This document shows, in pieces, positions 17,101 through 26,337 of a stretch of DNA of 64,000 nucleotides. Below the pieces are notes generated by a model that saw only the letters and a list, made by a program, of their open reading frames with translations, did no database searches and was not told the DNA's origin. Source of the stretch: Shewanella denitrificans OS217 (GTDB taxonomy: Bacteria > Pseudomonadota > Gammaproteobacteria > Enterobacterales > Shewanellaceae); contig NC_007954.1 of NCBI RefSeq assembly GCF_000013765.1, positions 2,666,001-2,730,000 of the forward strand, given 5' to 3'. Positions within the stretch are counted from its first letter, which is position 1. Each line of letters begins with the position of its first letter. The position numbers and the translations under genes were made by a program.

Positions 17101-17198
17101 ATTGCGCTTATGTACGGCTGCACACAGACGACAGGAAACATTCATCGTAGACTGAAACTTCTACCGTTTAAAGCGGGTCACTTTATTGGGGAAGTCTC

Positions 17199-17711
17199 AT
17201 GAATCATTACACCCATTATGTATCGGGCTTTTTTGAACATAACCAAGAAGCAGATGATGTTTTTACAAAACTGATTGAAAATGGACTGCCACCCGAACGC
17301 GTTAAAATTTACACACATCATTCTCCTGCACTTACTCATAAACCTACCGAAGGTAACAATGAAGTTTTAAAAGATATATTGGTGGATGGCACTATTGGTG
17401 CTGGAGTGGGAACAGGTATTGGTGCGTTAATCGAAGTTGCTCTGATCGCGACCAATGTTACTTTATTTGTGGCCAGCCCCTTAATTGCACCGCTAGTACT
17501 ACTCGGTTGGGGTGCCAGTATTGGTGGCGTGGTGGGTGCCAGCATAGGTGCAGCTGAAAATAAGAAGCCTTTTTCAGCATTAATTGAAGATGCAATTAAA
17601 AATGGGCAAGTTGTACTCGTGGTAGAGGCGCGAACAGCGGCAGAAAAGACTATTGCACAAGAGCTTATCAAAGACTCTATTGGTGACTATAAAGATAGCG
17701 ATACCGCATAA
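17199..17711 (+). CDS. glycine-zipper membrane protein, general-stress-protein-like
   Basis: 170 residues. The N-terminal ~55 residues (YVSGFFEHNQEADDVFTKLIENGLPPERVKIYTH) and the C-terminal ~40 (GQVVLVVEARTAAEKTIAQELIKDS) form the two halves of a ferredoxin-like domain seen in heat-induced stress (YflT-like) proteins. Between them is a hydrophobic, Gly-rich region of two probable membrane segments (GTIGAGVGTGIGALIEVALI and ASIGGVVGASIGAA). A GGGGA site precedes the ATG. Role in membrane stress is an inference from the family; no partner gene is adjacent. Confidence 0.7.
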   Translation: MNHYTHYVSGFFEHNQEADDVFTKLIENGLPPERVKIYTHHSPALTHKPTEGNNEVLKDILVDGTIGAGVGTGIGALIEVALIATNVTLFVASPLIAPLVLLGWGASIGGVVGASIGAAENKKPFSALIEDAIKNGQVVLVVEARTAAEKTIAQELIKDSIGDYKDSDTA

Positions 17712-18086
17712 AAATGGCACCTGCAAATAATTTTGTGCAACTGCCTTTCAACATCTTGCAATGGATGCCTCCATTAAATTGCCGCCGTTAGACGTAGTCA
17801 TCAGCGCGTTCAGTTTACAACAACAAACTGGTTTGAGCGTGTAGCCAAAGTAGCCAACCTATTACTTAGTGGCTCTTTTGTCACTCTGGTGGAGATTGTT
17901 ATGAAGATGTGTGTTTCACCCTTGATTTTAAATAAAATATTACTTGAAAAATACAAAAAAATGCAGGTAATGGAGTAAGCTCAAAAATGATAAAAGGGAG
18001 AACATAGAGAACAGCATTCATGCCAAGCTCATATAAAGACAATAAAACAAGCGCGATAGAAGTTAGCCCGAATTCAACTCCGAAGT

Positions 18087-19126
18087 GCGACACTCACCAA
18101 ATTAAGCGGCTAATTGTTTAAACACAACAGCTGGCTGCTTAAACTTCAAACATTTCTTAGGTCTGTAATTAATCCTGTTCTGGGCAAATAAGATGATGGC
18201 GTCGCTTACTGTCCTTAAGTCAGTCCCTTTTTTTACATACTGCCTTAATAAACCGTTGGCATTTTCATTGGCGCCACGTTCCCAAGAACTATACGGATGA
18301 GCAAAGTAAAATGTTGTGTCTAACGCGTTGGCTATGACTTCATGATGAGCGAATTCACGACCATTATCGGCAGTTATAGTGTGCACATATTGCTTATAGG
18401 GCATCAATAATTCGATAGTCGCTTTAGTCACATCTTCAGCAGATTTTGAGGCCACTTTCTTTATTAAATAAAAACGGGTCTTTCGCTCTAAAATTGTCAC
18501 TATTGAACCTGTCCCATGCTTGCCTAATACGGTATCGATTTCCCAATCACCGAAACGTTCGCGAGTATCAACAATGGCAGGTCTAGAGTCGATAGAGGTA
18601 CCATTTTTAATCGCTGGCGCTTTCTCTTTTTTACCTCTGCGATAGCGCTTATGACCTTGCCGTAGATGGCGATATAGCTTGCCGCCTTGACGTTTATTCC
18701 TTGCCACAAAGCGGTAAATCCATTCATGACTAACAGCTTGGTTCATGCCCGATAACACCCGTGAAATCTGCTCTGGGCTCCAATCATGTTGCAGTAGGAA
18801 GCGGACGAAGTTTATTCTTGTATCGGGGATGGTATATTTGGCTGAATGACGCCGCATCTTACACGCACTGGCTTGAGCGCTGTCAGGGCAATAACCCTGC
18901 AGGGCATGACAACGTTTTAGTTCTCGATAGACAGTCGCACGATGACAATTGATAGCTTTTGCAATCAAAGCTATCGAAATACCCTGGTCTAAAAGGACTG
19001 AAATCTGATATCTTCTTCCCTCAGTCAACTGCTGATAACTCATAGTGATACTCTTTTTTCTTTGGCGAGATAAAGCCTACCACTTTCAGCAGTTGGCTTC
19101 TTCTACGCCTCAATTAAGAGTGTCGC
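18087..19126 (-). mobile_element. IS30-type insertion sequence, ~1040 bp
   Basis: Ends GCGACACTC at 18087 and GAGTGTCGC at 19126 are perfect 9-bp inverted repeats, then become imperfect. A 3-bp direct duplication AGT (18084-18086 and 19127-19129) flanks it, within the 2-3 bp expected for this family. It holds one transposase gene filling nearly the whole element. Confidence 0.92.
18102..19043 (-). CDS. IS30-family transposase
   Basis: 313 residues. N-terminal helix-turn-helix (EGRRYQISVLLDQGISIALIAKAINCHRATVYREL, about residues 8-42), then an integrase core: GDWEIDTVLGK with the first catalytic Asp near residue 166, TITADNGREF with the second near 220, and SSWERGANENANGLLRQY with the Glu near 253 in the family's ERG.NEN.NGL.R motif. 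No lesion is seen, so it is probably active. Confidence 0.96.
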   Translation of the reverse strand: MSYQQLTEGRRYQISVLLDQGISIALIAKAINCHRATVYRELKRCHALQGYCPDSAQASACKMRRHSAKYTIPDTRINFVRFLLQHDWSPEQISRVLSGMNQAVSHEWIYRFVARNKRQGGKLYRHLRQGHKRYRRGKKEKAPAIKNGTSIDSRPAIVDTRERFGDWEIDTVLGKHGTGSIVTILERKTRFYLIKKVASKSAEDVTKATIELLMPYKQYVHTITADNGREFAHHEVIANALDTTFYFAHPYSSWERGANENANGLLRQYVKKGTDLRTVSDAIILFAQNRINYRPKKCLKFKQPAVVFKQLAA

Positions 19127-19465
19127 AGTTATTATCTGAATTCGGGAGTAAGCATAAATTTGAATATAAAACGTATGGCATTTTTATAAAATTTACGCCT
19201 TTAAGTAAAAATGATAATAACCAGAGAAGGCCAAAAAACCAAGATGCCAACATAAAAATACCCAAAGTAACTTTAAGCTCTACAGGTAAGCCGACATTTT
19301 TCCCAACAAATTCTAAAACACTAACCATTCCCATAAAAATTAATACCTTAACCATAATTAGGTGAAAACTTTCAATTTAAAAAACCTTCAATTGAAGATT
19401 TATGAAAACCTTATCGAAAGTATTTATTACTAGATGGGTTCGCATCAATATCTTGGCGATTTAGA

Positions 19466-20290
19466 CTAACAGTCCTCATTAAAGAAGTACCAAACAACCA
19501 TTGATTCTAGGTTATCTAGATTGTCGAAATAAAATTTAATTTTAAAACTAACCCAGACCTGGTAATCTTCACTTTTTAGTAAAAATGAAAAAGTATAAAC
19601 CGATAATTTGTCATTGTACTCGCTGGGATTTCCGAGTATTTTATAAACACTCTGTTTATCCATCCCATTTTCAATACCTAAAAATGGTGCAAATTTATTA
19701 AATAAAAACAACTCGCTTCCACTTTCATGTTCTCGCTCTAGAATGTTGTTTACGAAACACTTTTCCTCAAGTGTTCCCACGCAAGCAGATTCAAAGATGG
19801 TTTTTTTATATACGAGTGGCTTGTTTTTCAATGATTCTATATATTTATAAATCACAGCTCCATCTATGTTCTTTTGTTTTTCTGTTGATAAGAGCAAAGG
19901 GCCGTCATTGTGGGCGTTGGCAAAAAAGCATGAGTTAGCCATATTTTTATATTTTGAATCAGTTAATATCGATTTTTTTAGACCACCTCCGAACACCCAG
20001 CCTTCCTGACCAGATCTAGTTTTAATAAAGTATCTAAAATCATTGAACTTAGTGCCTCTGATAACTATTGATTCTTTGACGGTTGAATGTTGGCCTAGAT
20101 ATAACACGCTTTCATACTCGGCAAGTTTAGTAATCGGCTTTCCTTCACTATCTCTTACTGTCAGGCCACTAACCCAAGAGGAAGCAACATTCCCTGAAGT
20201 AAACGAACTATTAATGCCAAACGCGTTAGGTGTAATTAACATTGCAGCAACAATAAAAAACCCCGTTAAAATATTTTTGACAACAATCAT
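19466..20290 (-). CDS. exported protein with an SH3-like domain
   Basis: 274 residues. A hydrophobic N-terminus (NILTGFFIVAAMLITPNAFG) looks like a signal peptide. Residues 40-105 (GLTVRDSEGKPITKLAEYESVLYLG...TRSGQEGWVFGGGL) match the bacterial SH3 pattern, ending in the common GWV.GGGL. The C-terminal ~170 residues are not recognised; GMDKQSVYKILGNPSEYND recalls small outer-membrane-assembly-like repeats (SmpA/OmlA type), which is only a resemblance. A strong AAGGAAG site precedes the ATG. Divergent from the next gene, with 362 bp between them (20291-20652) that must hold both promoters and in which I see no gene. Confidence 0.7.
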   Translation of the reverse strand: MIVVKNILTGFFIVAAMLITPNAFGINSSFTSGNVASSWVSGLTVRDSEGKPITKLAEYESVLYLGQHSTVKESIVIRGTKFNDFRYFIKTRSGQEGWVFGGGLKKSILTDSKYKNMANSCFFANAHNDGPLLLSTEKQKNIDGAVIYKYIESLKNKPLVYKKTIFESACVGTLEEKCFVNNILEREHESGSELFLFNKFAPFLGIENGMDKQSVYKILGNPSEYNDKLSVYTFSFLLKSEDYQVWVSFKIKFYFDNLDNLESMVVWYFFNEDC

Positions 20291-20652
20291 TCAACTTCCT
20301 TTTTTTTCAATCTGAATTCAACATCCCAGAGCCAGAGCTTACTAATTCATTAATAGGGAGGATCAACCTGAATAATCTACTAATGTTTTTGTGCGAACAC
20401 AAATTAATGGAGGGTTCTGATTGCTCATCATGTTAACACGTCTAAACAAATCGAACATTAACTATACCGGGAAACTCATTAAGTGATGTTATTACCGCTT
20501 CATTCAATTACTATCACCACAGCTGAAAAAAAACGTATAATTTTCATTCCCCTAATTGTTCTTAATGTCATAAGGTAATCCAATTACACATAACTGATTT
20601 GTAAATATGCCTAATCAGTGCATCCGCTATTAATGATAAGAAGTTGAACTTT

Positions 20653-22035
20653 ATGTTGTTTGTTAAATCTGTATCCATCTTGCTGTTATTAGGCGTGACG
20701 TCTCCTGCAACTGTTGATCTAAGCACTACGGCTGTAAATATAGAGCCAGCTTTGCATCTGGAATCGCCGATAGACGCTCCAACCGGAATAGACAATGCAT
20801 CCAGCGATGCTGTGAATCCAGTAAACCCTGTCATCGCAAACTTTGCTGCTGTAATTAGCGCGTTTAAATCTCGTGACAAAACCAAAATAGCCGCCGTCAT
20901 TGCCTACCCCTTTATGCTGCCAAAACCTTTGCAACCTATTATTAATGAGCAAGATATGCTCAATCGGTTTGACCTAGTGTTTGATGAAGCGATAATCGAT
21001 AAAATAGCAAACTCTTCATTGATAGACTGGGAAACTGTGGGCTGGCGCGGCGTAATGCTGGATAACGGTCAAGTTTGGGGTACCGAGGACGGATTACTTA
21101 AGTATGTTGCGAAGAAAACCGATGCCAAAAAACGTGCGTTAATTGATGCTTATAAACTTGAACAGTCAAAACTGCACCCCAGTCTTGCACAATACCGCCG
21201 CCCTATTCTCAGTTGGAACTCGGCGCGTTTTAATGTCCGCATTGATGACATGGGCGACGCAGGTTATCGCTATGCCGTATGGCCTGGACATAAATTCCAA
21301 GATGACGAACCCGACATGGTCCTCTATCACGGTAGCGTTGAATATGATGGCAGCGCAAATCTTGCTAGCTACACTTTTAATAATGGTAAATACGAGTATC
21401 ACGTATTTGAGTTTCCAGAAAGCCCCAGCATTGGTCGATTAATGGTTCATCGAGACGGTAAAACCCTTGTTGATTTAGCCTTCGAACAATCGGGTCCCAA
21501 GTTCTCAAATAACGTCATTGAAGCTGAAACCACGAGTCCTAGCCGGATAGAGATAGCGCAGGAAATTGCCCGTCGGCTCAAACTTAAAGCAAAACTCGAT
21601 GATCTTGCCTCCGGCCCCATCGCCTTTGAATATTTACGATATGACCGAGGAAATGGCACTACACTTGGCGAATTAACCCCTCTGCCATTGTCTAAACTCA
21701 ATGATGTAATCGAATTTACCGTCTCTATCGACAATAAAGGTTGGGATTATGAAGAAGGCAAATCGCCAGTGCCAGCACCCACAACAGAGCAAAAAAAATT
21801 TAGTCTAGCGACAGAATTAACATATTGGTCAAATTACGACCTTGCGAAAAATTATAACTGCCACAATCCATTTAATCCTTCAGATATCCCTGAATTGTGT
21901 CAACTTTCAGAGCAAGATAATCCTATTTATATTTTGGGTGGCGGCGCGTCTGAGAGTATTGCACTCTTTTTTGAAAACCATAACGGCATTGATAAGCTAG
22001 TTCGCTTTCAATACCTGAGTGAAGACCCAGGTTAA
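20653..22035 (+). CDS. exported protein of unknown function
   Basis: 460 residues from the ATG; a TTG three codons upstream is in frame but less likely. The signal peptide is about residues 1-19 (MLFVKSVSILLLLGVTSPA). Residues ~60-150 (VIANFAAVISAFKSRDKTKIAAVIAYPFMLP ... GWRGVMLDNGQVWGTEDG) resemble a domain often found in proteobacterial periplasmic proteins of unknown role, with the W-GTEDG strand at its end. The C-terminal part has two Cys residues (YNCHNPFN, PELCQL). I cannot assign a function. Confidence 0.7.
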   Translation: MLFVKSVSILLLLGVTSPATVDLSTTAVNIEPALHLESPIDAPTGIDNASSDAVNPVNPVIANFAAVISAFKSRDKTKIAAVIAYPFMLPKPLQPIINEQDMLNRFDLVFDEAIIDKIANSSLIDWETVGWRGVMLDNGQVWGTEDGLLKYVAKKTDAKKRALIDAYKLEQSKLHPSLAQYRRPILSWNSARFNVRIDDMGDAGYRYAVWPGHKFQDDEPDMVLYHGSVEYDGSANLASYTFNNGKYEYHVFEFPESPSIGRLMVHRDGKTLVDLAFEQSGPKFSNNVIEAETTSPSRIEIAQEIARRLKLKAKLDDLASGPIAFEYLRYDRGNGTTLGELTPLPLSKLNDVIEFTVSIDNKGWDYEEGKSPVPAPTTEQKKFSLATELTYWSNYDLAKNYNCHNPFNPSDIPELCQLSEQDNPIYILGGGASESIALFFENHNGIDKLVRFQYLSEDPG

Positions 22036-22106
22036 GATGATTTTGCTTTCAAGCATAGGACGCAAGGGCTGCGAATTTTTAAAGTGCGGCTCTCAACGCG
22101 ATAAAT

Positions 22107-22230
22107 GTCGTCGATACTTTCTAAATGCTCACAGTAGTCAGTTCGTGCTTAATCCTCACAAAAAATTAACCTGTTGATAGTTAATGGTTTATTGTGCTTT
22201 CGAATTCCTCATCACGCTCTAACTAGATCG
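22107..22230 (+). repeat. island repeat, copy 6 (rearranged, weak)
   Basis: Contains TGTCGTCGATACTTTCTAAATG then CTCACAGTAGTCAGTTCG, like the family's 3' block, followed by ATTGTGCTTTCGAATTCCT and CGCTCTAACTAGATC like the opening block. The order of blocks is the reverse of copies 2-4, as if it spans the junction of two tandem copies. The remaining bases to 22416 presumably hold the promoter of the peptide locus; no other gene is seen. Confidence 0.5.
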
Positions 22231-22416
22231 AATGCCTAGTTTTAACTTAGGTTTCCCATGGAAAGCTAGGGCATAAAACTATTGATTGATTTTTGAGCTG
22301 GTCACATTGTTAATGTTAACGAACTGTTATAGGTTTGCTTTCGACATGTTTCCTTGGTTGCTTTTTAAACTAAACGAAAATGATGTCTTAACCTAAATTT
22401 ATATGGAGATAATACA

Positions 22417-22509
22417 ATGAAAAAGATCAATGCGGTTAAAGTTCAAAAACTGAAGACTACTGCTGTTGCACTATACCCAATCTGGGAATGCTGGCCTTTC
22501 CCAGTATAG
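22417..22509 (+). CDS. candidate RiPP precursor peptide, 30 residues
   Basis: Small ORF with GGAG eight bases upstream of the ATG. The N-terminal half is basic and leader-like (MKKINAVKVQKLKTTAVAL). The C-terminal eleven residues are YPIWECWPFPV: two Trp, one Tyr, one Phe, one Cys and three Pro, typical of a modified or cyclised core. It is followed by two hairpins and then by a membrane protease with an apparent peptide-recognition (RRE-like) domain, the usual order of a ribosomally made, post-translationally modified peptide locus. No known RiPP class is recognised. That it is translated and processed is inference. Confidence 0.65.
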   Translation: MKKINAVKVQKLKTTAVALYPIWECWPFPV

Positions 22510-22516
22510 TCGGTTA

Positions 22517-22580
22517 ACTGAACGTTCCAGCAATATCTTGAATGTTCAGTGGCTTACTGGCATATCTCTGTGTCAGTAAG
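22517..22580 (+). promoter_or_regulatory. two tandem hairpins between the peptide and the processing genes
   Basis: Hairpin 1: ACTGAAC (22517) with GTTCAGT (22544), 7 bp perfect. Hairpin 2: CTTACTG (22553) with CAGTAAG (22574), 7 bp perfect. Neither is followed by a T-run, so they are more likely RNA-stability or processing elements, or a leaky attenuator, that let the peptide be made in excess over the downstream enzymes. Confidence 0.6.
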
Positions 22581-22632
22581 CTCGCCTTTAGCATTATGAT
22601 TTCCCATCATCCCAAAATCTCTGGGTATAAAA

Positions 22633-23874
22633 ATGACAAATATCGATGAATATCACTTAGTACCTCTCAGTATTCAGCCTCAGGGAAAAGAATATCTTGT
22701 TGGCAACACAGAATTAGATGAATTTTATCAGCTTCCTGTAGAAGGCGTGCGTGTCATCGAAGGACTAAGAGAGGGACATTCGCTAATTCAAATAAAACAA
22801 ACCTGCTTAGATGAATTCGCTGAAGACATAGATGTGGGATCATTTGTTGAGTTTTTATTGGAAGTTGAGTTTCTTCATAAAAATAAAACGGACGCCGAAT
22901 CCGCAATCGCGGCACACTCAAAACTGTCGGCTGAAACAGATAAACGTTGGGTTTTCCAAATGAGTGCAAAAGGGGCCAGCCTGTTCTTTTCATGGCCTGC
23001 AGTGCTGATTTACTGCTTGGTGATAACTTGCGCCGCTTACCTTTACGTTACAGAGCCTCAAGCCAGGATCAACCTAAGTGCGCTTTATATAACAGAAAAC
23101 TTTACCCTATTTTTCCTATCCCTGTTGTTTTTGTTTGCTGTCGTTTCCATGATGCATGAATGTGGCCACATGATTGCTGGGGCACGCCTAGGGTTAGAAC
23201 CTAAATTAGGCATAGGCAATAGATTGTGGATCATAGTTGCTGAGTGCGATCTCTCCGGCATCTATGGAAAACCCAAATCACAGCGTTATTTACCATTAAT
23301 GGCGGGTATGTTGGTCGATTTGTTCAGTGTTTCATCCATAGTGATCATCTTGGCTATTTTGTCATCCTATGGCGTTCAGGGGGTCTGGGTTCAAATACTT
23401 CAGGCGCTCACATTGCAAATACTCATCACCATTACCTGGCAATTCAATATCTTCTTAAGGACAGATGTGTATTACATACTGTCTAACTACACAGATAACC
23501 CCAATTTAGATCAACAGGCCAGAACCTATCTGAGTGCTTGCTTGTTCCGCTTGAGTTTGGGCCGTGTTGGTGCCCCCCTGCCCTCAGCCATAGACAAGCG
23601 TCAATTAAAGACAATGCGGTTATTTTCAACCATTTGGTTATTGGGTCGTATCGCCGCAATGATTTTCCTTGTGCTTATTATCGTACCGGCGCTGACACAA
23701 TACGCCCGTGATGCGTGGCAAGCCGTGGGCGATGGCGCACAAGTTCCCTTCTGGACCAAGGTTGATCTTATCGCCTTCTTCCTCTGCTCACTTTTGGTCT
23801 TCGGCGGCGGTATGCTGCTGTGGCTTCGCGGCCGGTTTAACTTTCTAAAAAGGAATCGAAATGTTACAACCTAA
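22633..23874 (+). CDS. M50-type membrane metalloprotease with N-terminal PqqD-like (RRE-like) domain
   Basis: 413 residues. Residues ~8-85 (LVPLSIQPQGKEYLVGNTE ... VIEGLREGHSLIQIK ... FVEFLLEVEFL) follow the PqqD pattern of a RiPP recognition element, which binds the leader of a precursor peptide. Membrane segments follow at about 118-138, 157-173, 225-245, 252-275, 325-350 and 380-398. HECGH at 175-179 is the zinc-binding HExxH of site-2-type proteases. FLRTDVYY (D278) matches the second metal motif (LR.DGYY) of the putative peptide zinc metalloproteases such as YydH. It probably cleaves or exports the upstream peptide at the membrane. No ABC exporter or radical SAM enzyme is adjacent. The ribosome-binding site is weak. 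Confidence 0.8.
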   Translation: MTNIDEYHLVPLSIQPQGKEYLVGNTELDEFYQLPVEGVRVIEGLREGHSLIQIKQTCLDEFAEDIDVGSFVEFLLEVEFLHKNKTDAESAIAAHSKLSAETDKRWVFQMSAKGASLFFSWPAVLIYCLVITCAAYLYVTEPQARINLSALYITENFTLFFLSLLFLFAVVSMMHECGHMIAGARLGLEPKLGIGNRLWIIVAECDLSGIYGKPKSQRYLPLMAGMLVDLFSVSSIVIILAILSSYGVQGVWVQILQALTLQILITITWQFNIFLRTDVYYILSNYTDNPNLDQQARTYLSACLFRLSLGRVGAPLPSAIDKRQLKTMRLFSTIWLLGRIAAMIFLVLIIVPALTQYARDAWQAVGDGAQVPFWTKVDLIAFFLCSLLVFGGGMLLWLRGRFNFLKRNRNVTT

Positions 23875-25729
23875 TGATAATAATAAGTATTTTCATATCC
23901 AAGCTTCAGACGCTCAGCGTCAACGAGAGGCAGGGTTTCAAGCTGTGGAACGCGCATTTGAATTAAATGCAGATTTTAACCGCCACGGTGTGTGGAGTGG
24001 TGTGTCGGAGTTGGTTGAACAGGCCTGGCTCCACCTGAATGACCAAGACAGTGACGAATTACTGGATAAACATAACTACGCGCTTTATATGGTGCTTGCT
24101 GAACATAGAGAGCAGATAGGGTTGAAATATGCGTGTCTGACAGATACGGCCTCTGGCGCTGAAAAAACCAGAAATTTTCCCTTGGACAGAGCCTATCGTA
24201 TGGTGAACAGTCTCGTGGAGATTGTGAAGCAGTGGAAAGCCTCTGCTGGAGCTCAGCAGAAATGGCGCATAGTGGTTGGCAATTTTTCTGATGCGAATTA
24301 TTTGGCGAGCCGCTTCTTCCTTGAATTGGCTCGAAGGGTTACCGACATAGATATCCTAGTGCTGACTGATGGTGAAACCTTGCCGTTTGATCTGGCACAA
24401 CTGGGAATGGCTTTAAACCCAGTTCACCCTATCGATACCTTATCAGCGCAAGCTGAGCCATTGATCCGAGAAATGCCCGCCTTCGATGCAACATTGTACG
24501 AACAGCTTATTTCAACCAATGACATGATGAGCTGGGAGAATAGTTTCTCATCCATGCTGGCACATTTTGAGCAGACAGGGGATCCACTCTCAGTCGCTAA
24601 AGTCGCCATTCGTGCGCTGTGCTTATATAACCATTACGGCTACTACCATGAGTCCGCAAGCTTCGTCGATAAAGTCCTGCCCTATCTTGAGCAACTCGTG
24701 GGAGACGATCAAATCACGCGTTGGTCATACCTCGGCAATATTTTCCAAGGCATGGTCACCACAGGCCGAGAACATGAAGCGCTGGCGGTTATATTGAAAT
24801 ACGCACAGCCCTATCTGACGCAGCCCAGCCTAAAAGCCAGAATGCATTATTTATTGTCCATGGTTTATTTGCGTTATCTGAAACAGCAAGACCTAGAAAA
24901 AGCCCAACAACATATCATGCTATCTAAACAAGAGATTGCCACGGCACAAGGCAAGGTCAGCGATTTGGAGCATGATTTCTTAAGTGTGTTTATTGATAAC
25001 GGACTTGCCTTTCTGAGGGTGCGACAGGGACGCAGTGAAGAAGCCCTCCAACTTTGCTCCGAAGGTTTTAACTTCCTCACTGAACGGCTTGGGGATGAAG
25101 CCCATAAATTACACCGCTCCGTACTGCTGTACAATTCTGCTCAAGTCTACACCCTATTAGGTGAAACTGAGGCCGCGCTGAAATTTTACAATGAAGCCGT
25201 GGAAATGGATCCCTACTACTCAGAATATTACAACGAGATAGGCAATTTATTGCAGCGCTTAGGTCGATATCAGCAAGCCATCGGCATGTATGAGTCGGCC
25301 ATCAAATACAGTGCACCCTACTCTGAAGTGTATTCCAATAAGGGGATGTGCCATGTATTTTTGGAGCAATGGCCTGCAGCGCTAGAATGTTTCGCCCACA
25401 GCTTGGAATTGTCGCCGCATCAGCAAGATGTTTACCTTGTCAGAGGGGATGTTTTCTCTGGATTCGATGAGCAGGATAAGGCGTTTGCGGATTATTCCCG
25501 CGCCATATCCCTAACGGGTGATTCTGCAACCGCTAGGGTTAATCGCGCTGTGATCCATTATGAGCGTGAACAATATGACGCAGCCTTGCGGGACATGAAT
25601 AGGGCCATTGAATTGGAGCCAAATAACCCTTCTCATTATGAAAATCGGGCCGAAATATTTAAAGCCTTAGGAAATGAAGCTCAAGCCGAGGCCGATTTAG
25701 CCCGTAATATTGACTTTGTGACCGCCTAA
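23861..25729 (+). CDS. TPR protein of the peptide locus
   Basis: 622 residues, no signal peptide. It overlaps the protease gene by 14 bases with AAGGA upstream, so it is translationally linked. Residues ~1-230 form a non-TPR domain not recognised by me (DRAYRMVNSLVEIVKQWKA ... WRIVVGNFSDANYLASRFFLEL, a possible Rossmann-like stretch). From about 240 the protein is built of helical repeats, with clear TPR units in the C-terminal 200 residues (for example AQVYTLLGETEAALKFYNEA, YNEIGNLLQRLGRYQQAIGM, RAVIHYEREQYDAALRDMNR). It could be a modifying enzyme fused to a scaffold, or a chaperone for the peptide. Its role is open. Confidence 0.75.
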   Translation: MLQPNDNNKYFHIQASDAQRQREAGFQAVERAFELNADFNRHGVWSGVSELVEQAWLHLNDQDSDELLDKHNYALYMVLAEHREQIGLKYACLTDTASGAEKTRNFPLDRAYRMVNSLVEIVKQWKASAGAQQKWRIVVGNFSDANYLASRFFLELARRVTDIDILVLTDGETLPFDLAQLGMALNPVHPIDTLSAQAEPLIREMPAFDATLYEQLISTNDMMSWENSFSSMLAHFEQTGDPLSVAKVAIRALCLYNHYGYYHESASFVDKVLPYLEQLVGDDQITRWSYLGNIFQGMVTTGREHEALAVILKYAQPYLTQPSLKARMHYLLSMVYLRYLKQQDLEKAQQHIMLSKQEIATAQGKVSDLEHDFLSVFIDNGLAFLRVRQGRSEEALQLCSEGFNFLTERLGDEAHKLHRSVLLYNSAQVYTLLGETEAALKFYNEAVEMDPYYSEYYNEIGNLLQRLGRYQQAIGMYESAIKYSAPYSEVYSNKGMCHVFLEQWPAALECFAHSLELSPHQQDVYLVRGDVFSGFDEQDKAFADYSRAISLTGDSATARVNRAVIHYEREQYDAALRDMNRAIELEPNNPSHYENRAEIFKALGNEAQAEADLARNIDFVTA

Positions 25730-25890
25730 GGGCGAGTCTAGATGTCACTAACTTGATAGCGTCGCAATCAACAAACTGCCGGCGCTGCAGTGCATCATTA
25801 GCCTGAAGACCAGTGAAGAGTGCCCTAAGGCTGGCTAATGTTACACATCCAGATGGTCAAAGTAGCGATTTAAACAGGGAGAACAGATAC

Positions 25891-26337
25891 ATGAAAACAT
25901 TGTTATCACTAGTGGTGATCATCTTATCTTGGGGGGGCATGTCAATGGCGTATGCGGGCAGCAAGGAAACTGAATCTAGGTTACTGCATCTGGTTAACCA
26001 ACATGTGGATGCGCAAACCCAGTTTGATTCAGGCACATTAACCTCGATTACCGATGAAAGTTATATGGAAGTGTCACCGGCAGGCGAAGTCGATCCGAGA
26101 GCCAAGATGCTTGAGTTTTATGCGCCGGAACACAAACGTCCTGGGCCCGTTGTGGCTTTTGAGGAGCCGAAAATACGCATTTACGGCGACACCGCAGTTA
26201 TTTTAGGAAAGCTGGCTTATTCAATGACACTTCCCCAAGGAGATCAAAGACATTTTGCGATGCGAGGCACCTGGGTTGCATCAAAAATAGGGGCAGACTG
26301 GAAGCTGGTCTCGGCACAATTTACCGCAATTCGTTGA
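25891..26337 (+). CDS. exported SnoaL/DUF4440-like protein
   Basis: 148 residues from the ATG preceded by GGGAG; an in-frame start at 25813 is unlikely. The signal peptide is MKTLLSLVVIILSWGGMSMAYA. The mature part has the NTF2-like cone fold pattern: LVNQHVDAQTQFDSGTLTSI (first helix), DESYMEVSPAGEVDPRAKML, and final strands DTAVILGKLAYSM...MRGTWVASKIGADWKLVSAQFT. Such proteins bind or transform small molecules; the substrate is unknown. It is 160 bp downstream of the TPR gene and could belong to the same locus. Confidence 0.75.
   Translation: MKTLLSLVVIILSWGGMSMAYAGSKETESRLLHLVNQHVDAQTQFDSGTLTSITDESYMEVSPAGEVDPRAKMLEFYAPEHKRPGPVVAFEEPKIRIYGDTAVILGKLAYSMTLPQGDQRHFAMRGTWVASKIGADWKLVSAQFTAIR

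Larger units (their letters stand above)
17899..19355 (-). pseudogene. small multi-pass membrane protein gene split by the IS30-type element
   Basis: Read on the minus strand, the 5' part (19355 to 19128; MVKVLIFMGM... to LLPNSDNN) continues in frame after removal of the element and one AGT target copy (FGVEFGLTSIALV... to KHTSS, stop at 17899). The restored protein is 137 residues with about four hydrophobic segments: residues 3-20, 30-52, 84-98 and 101-127. Function unknown. The stretch 17712-17898 before it holds nothing I can identify. Confidence 0.8.
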
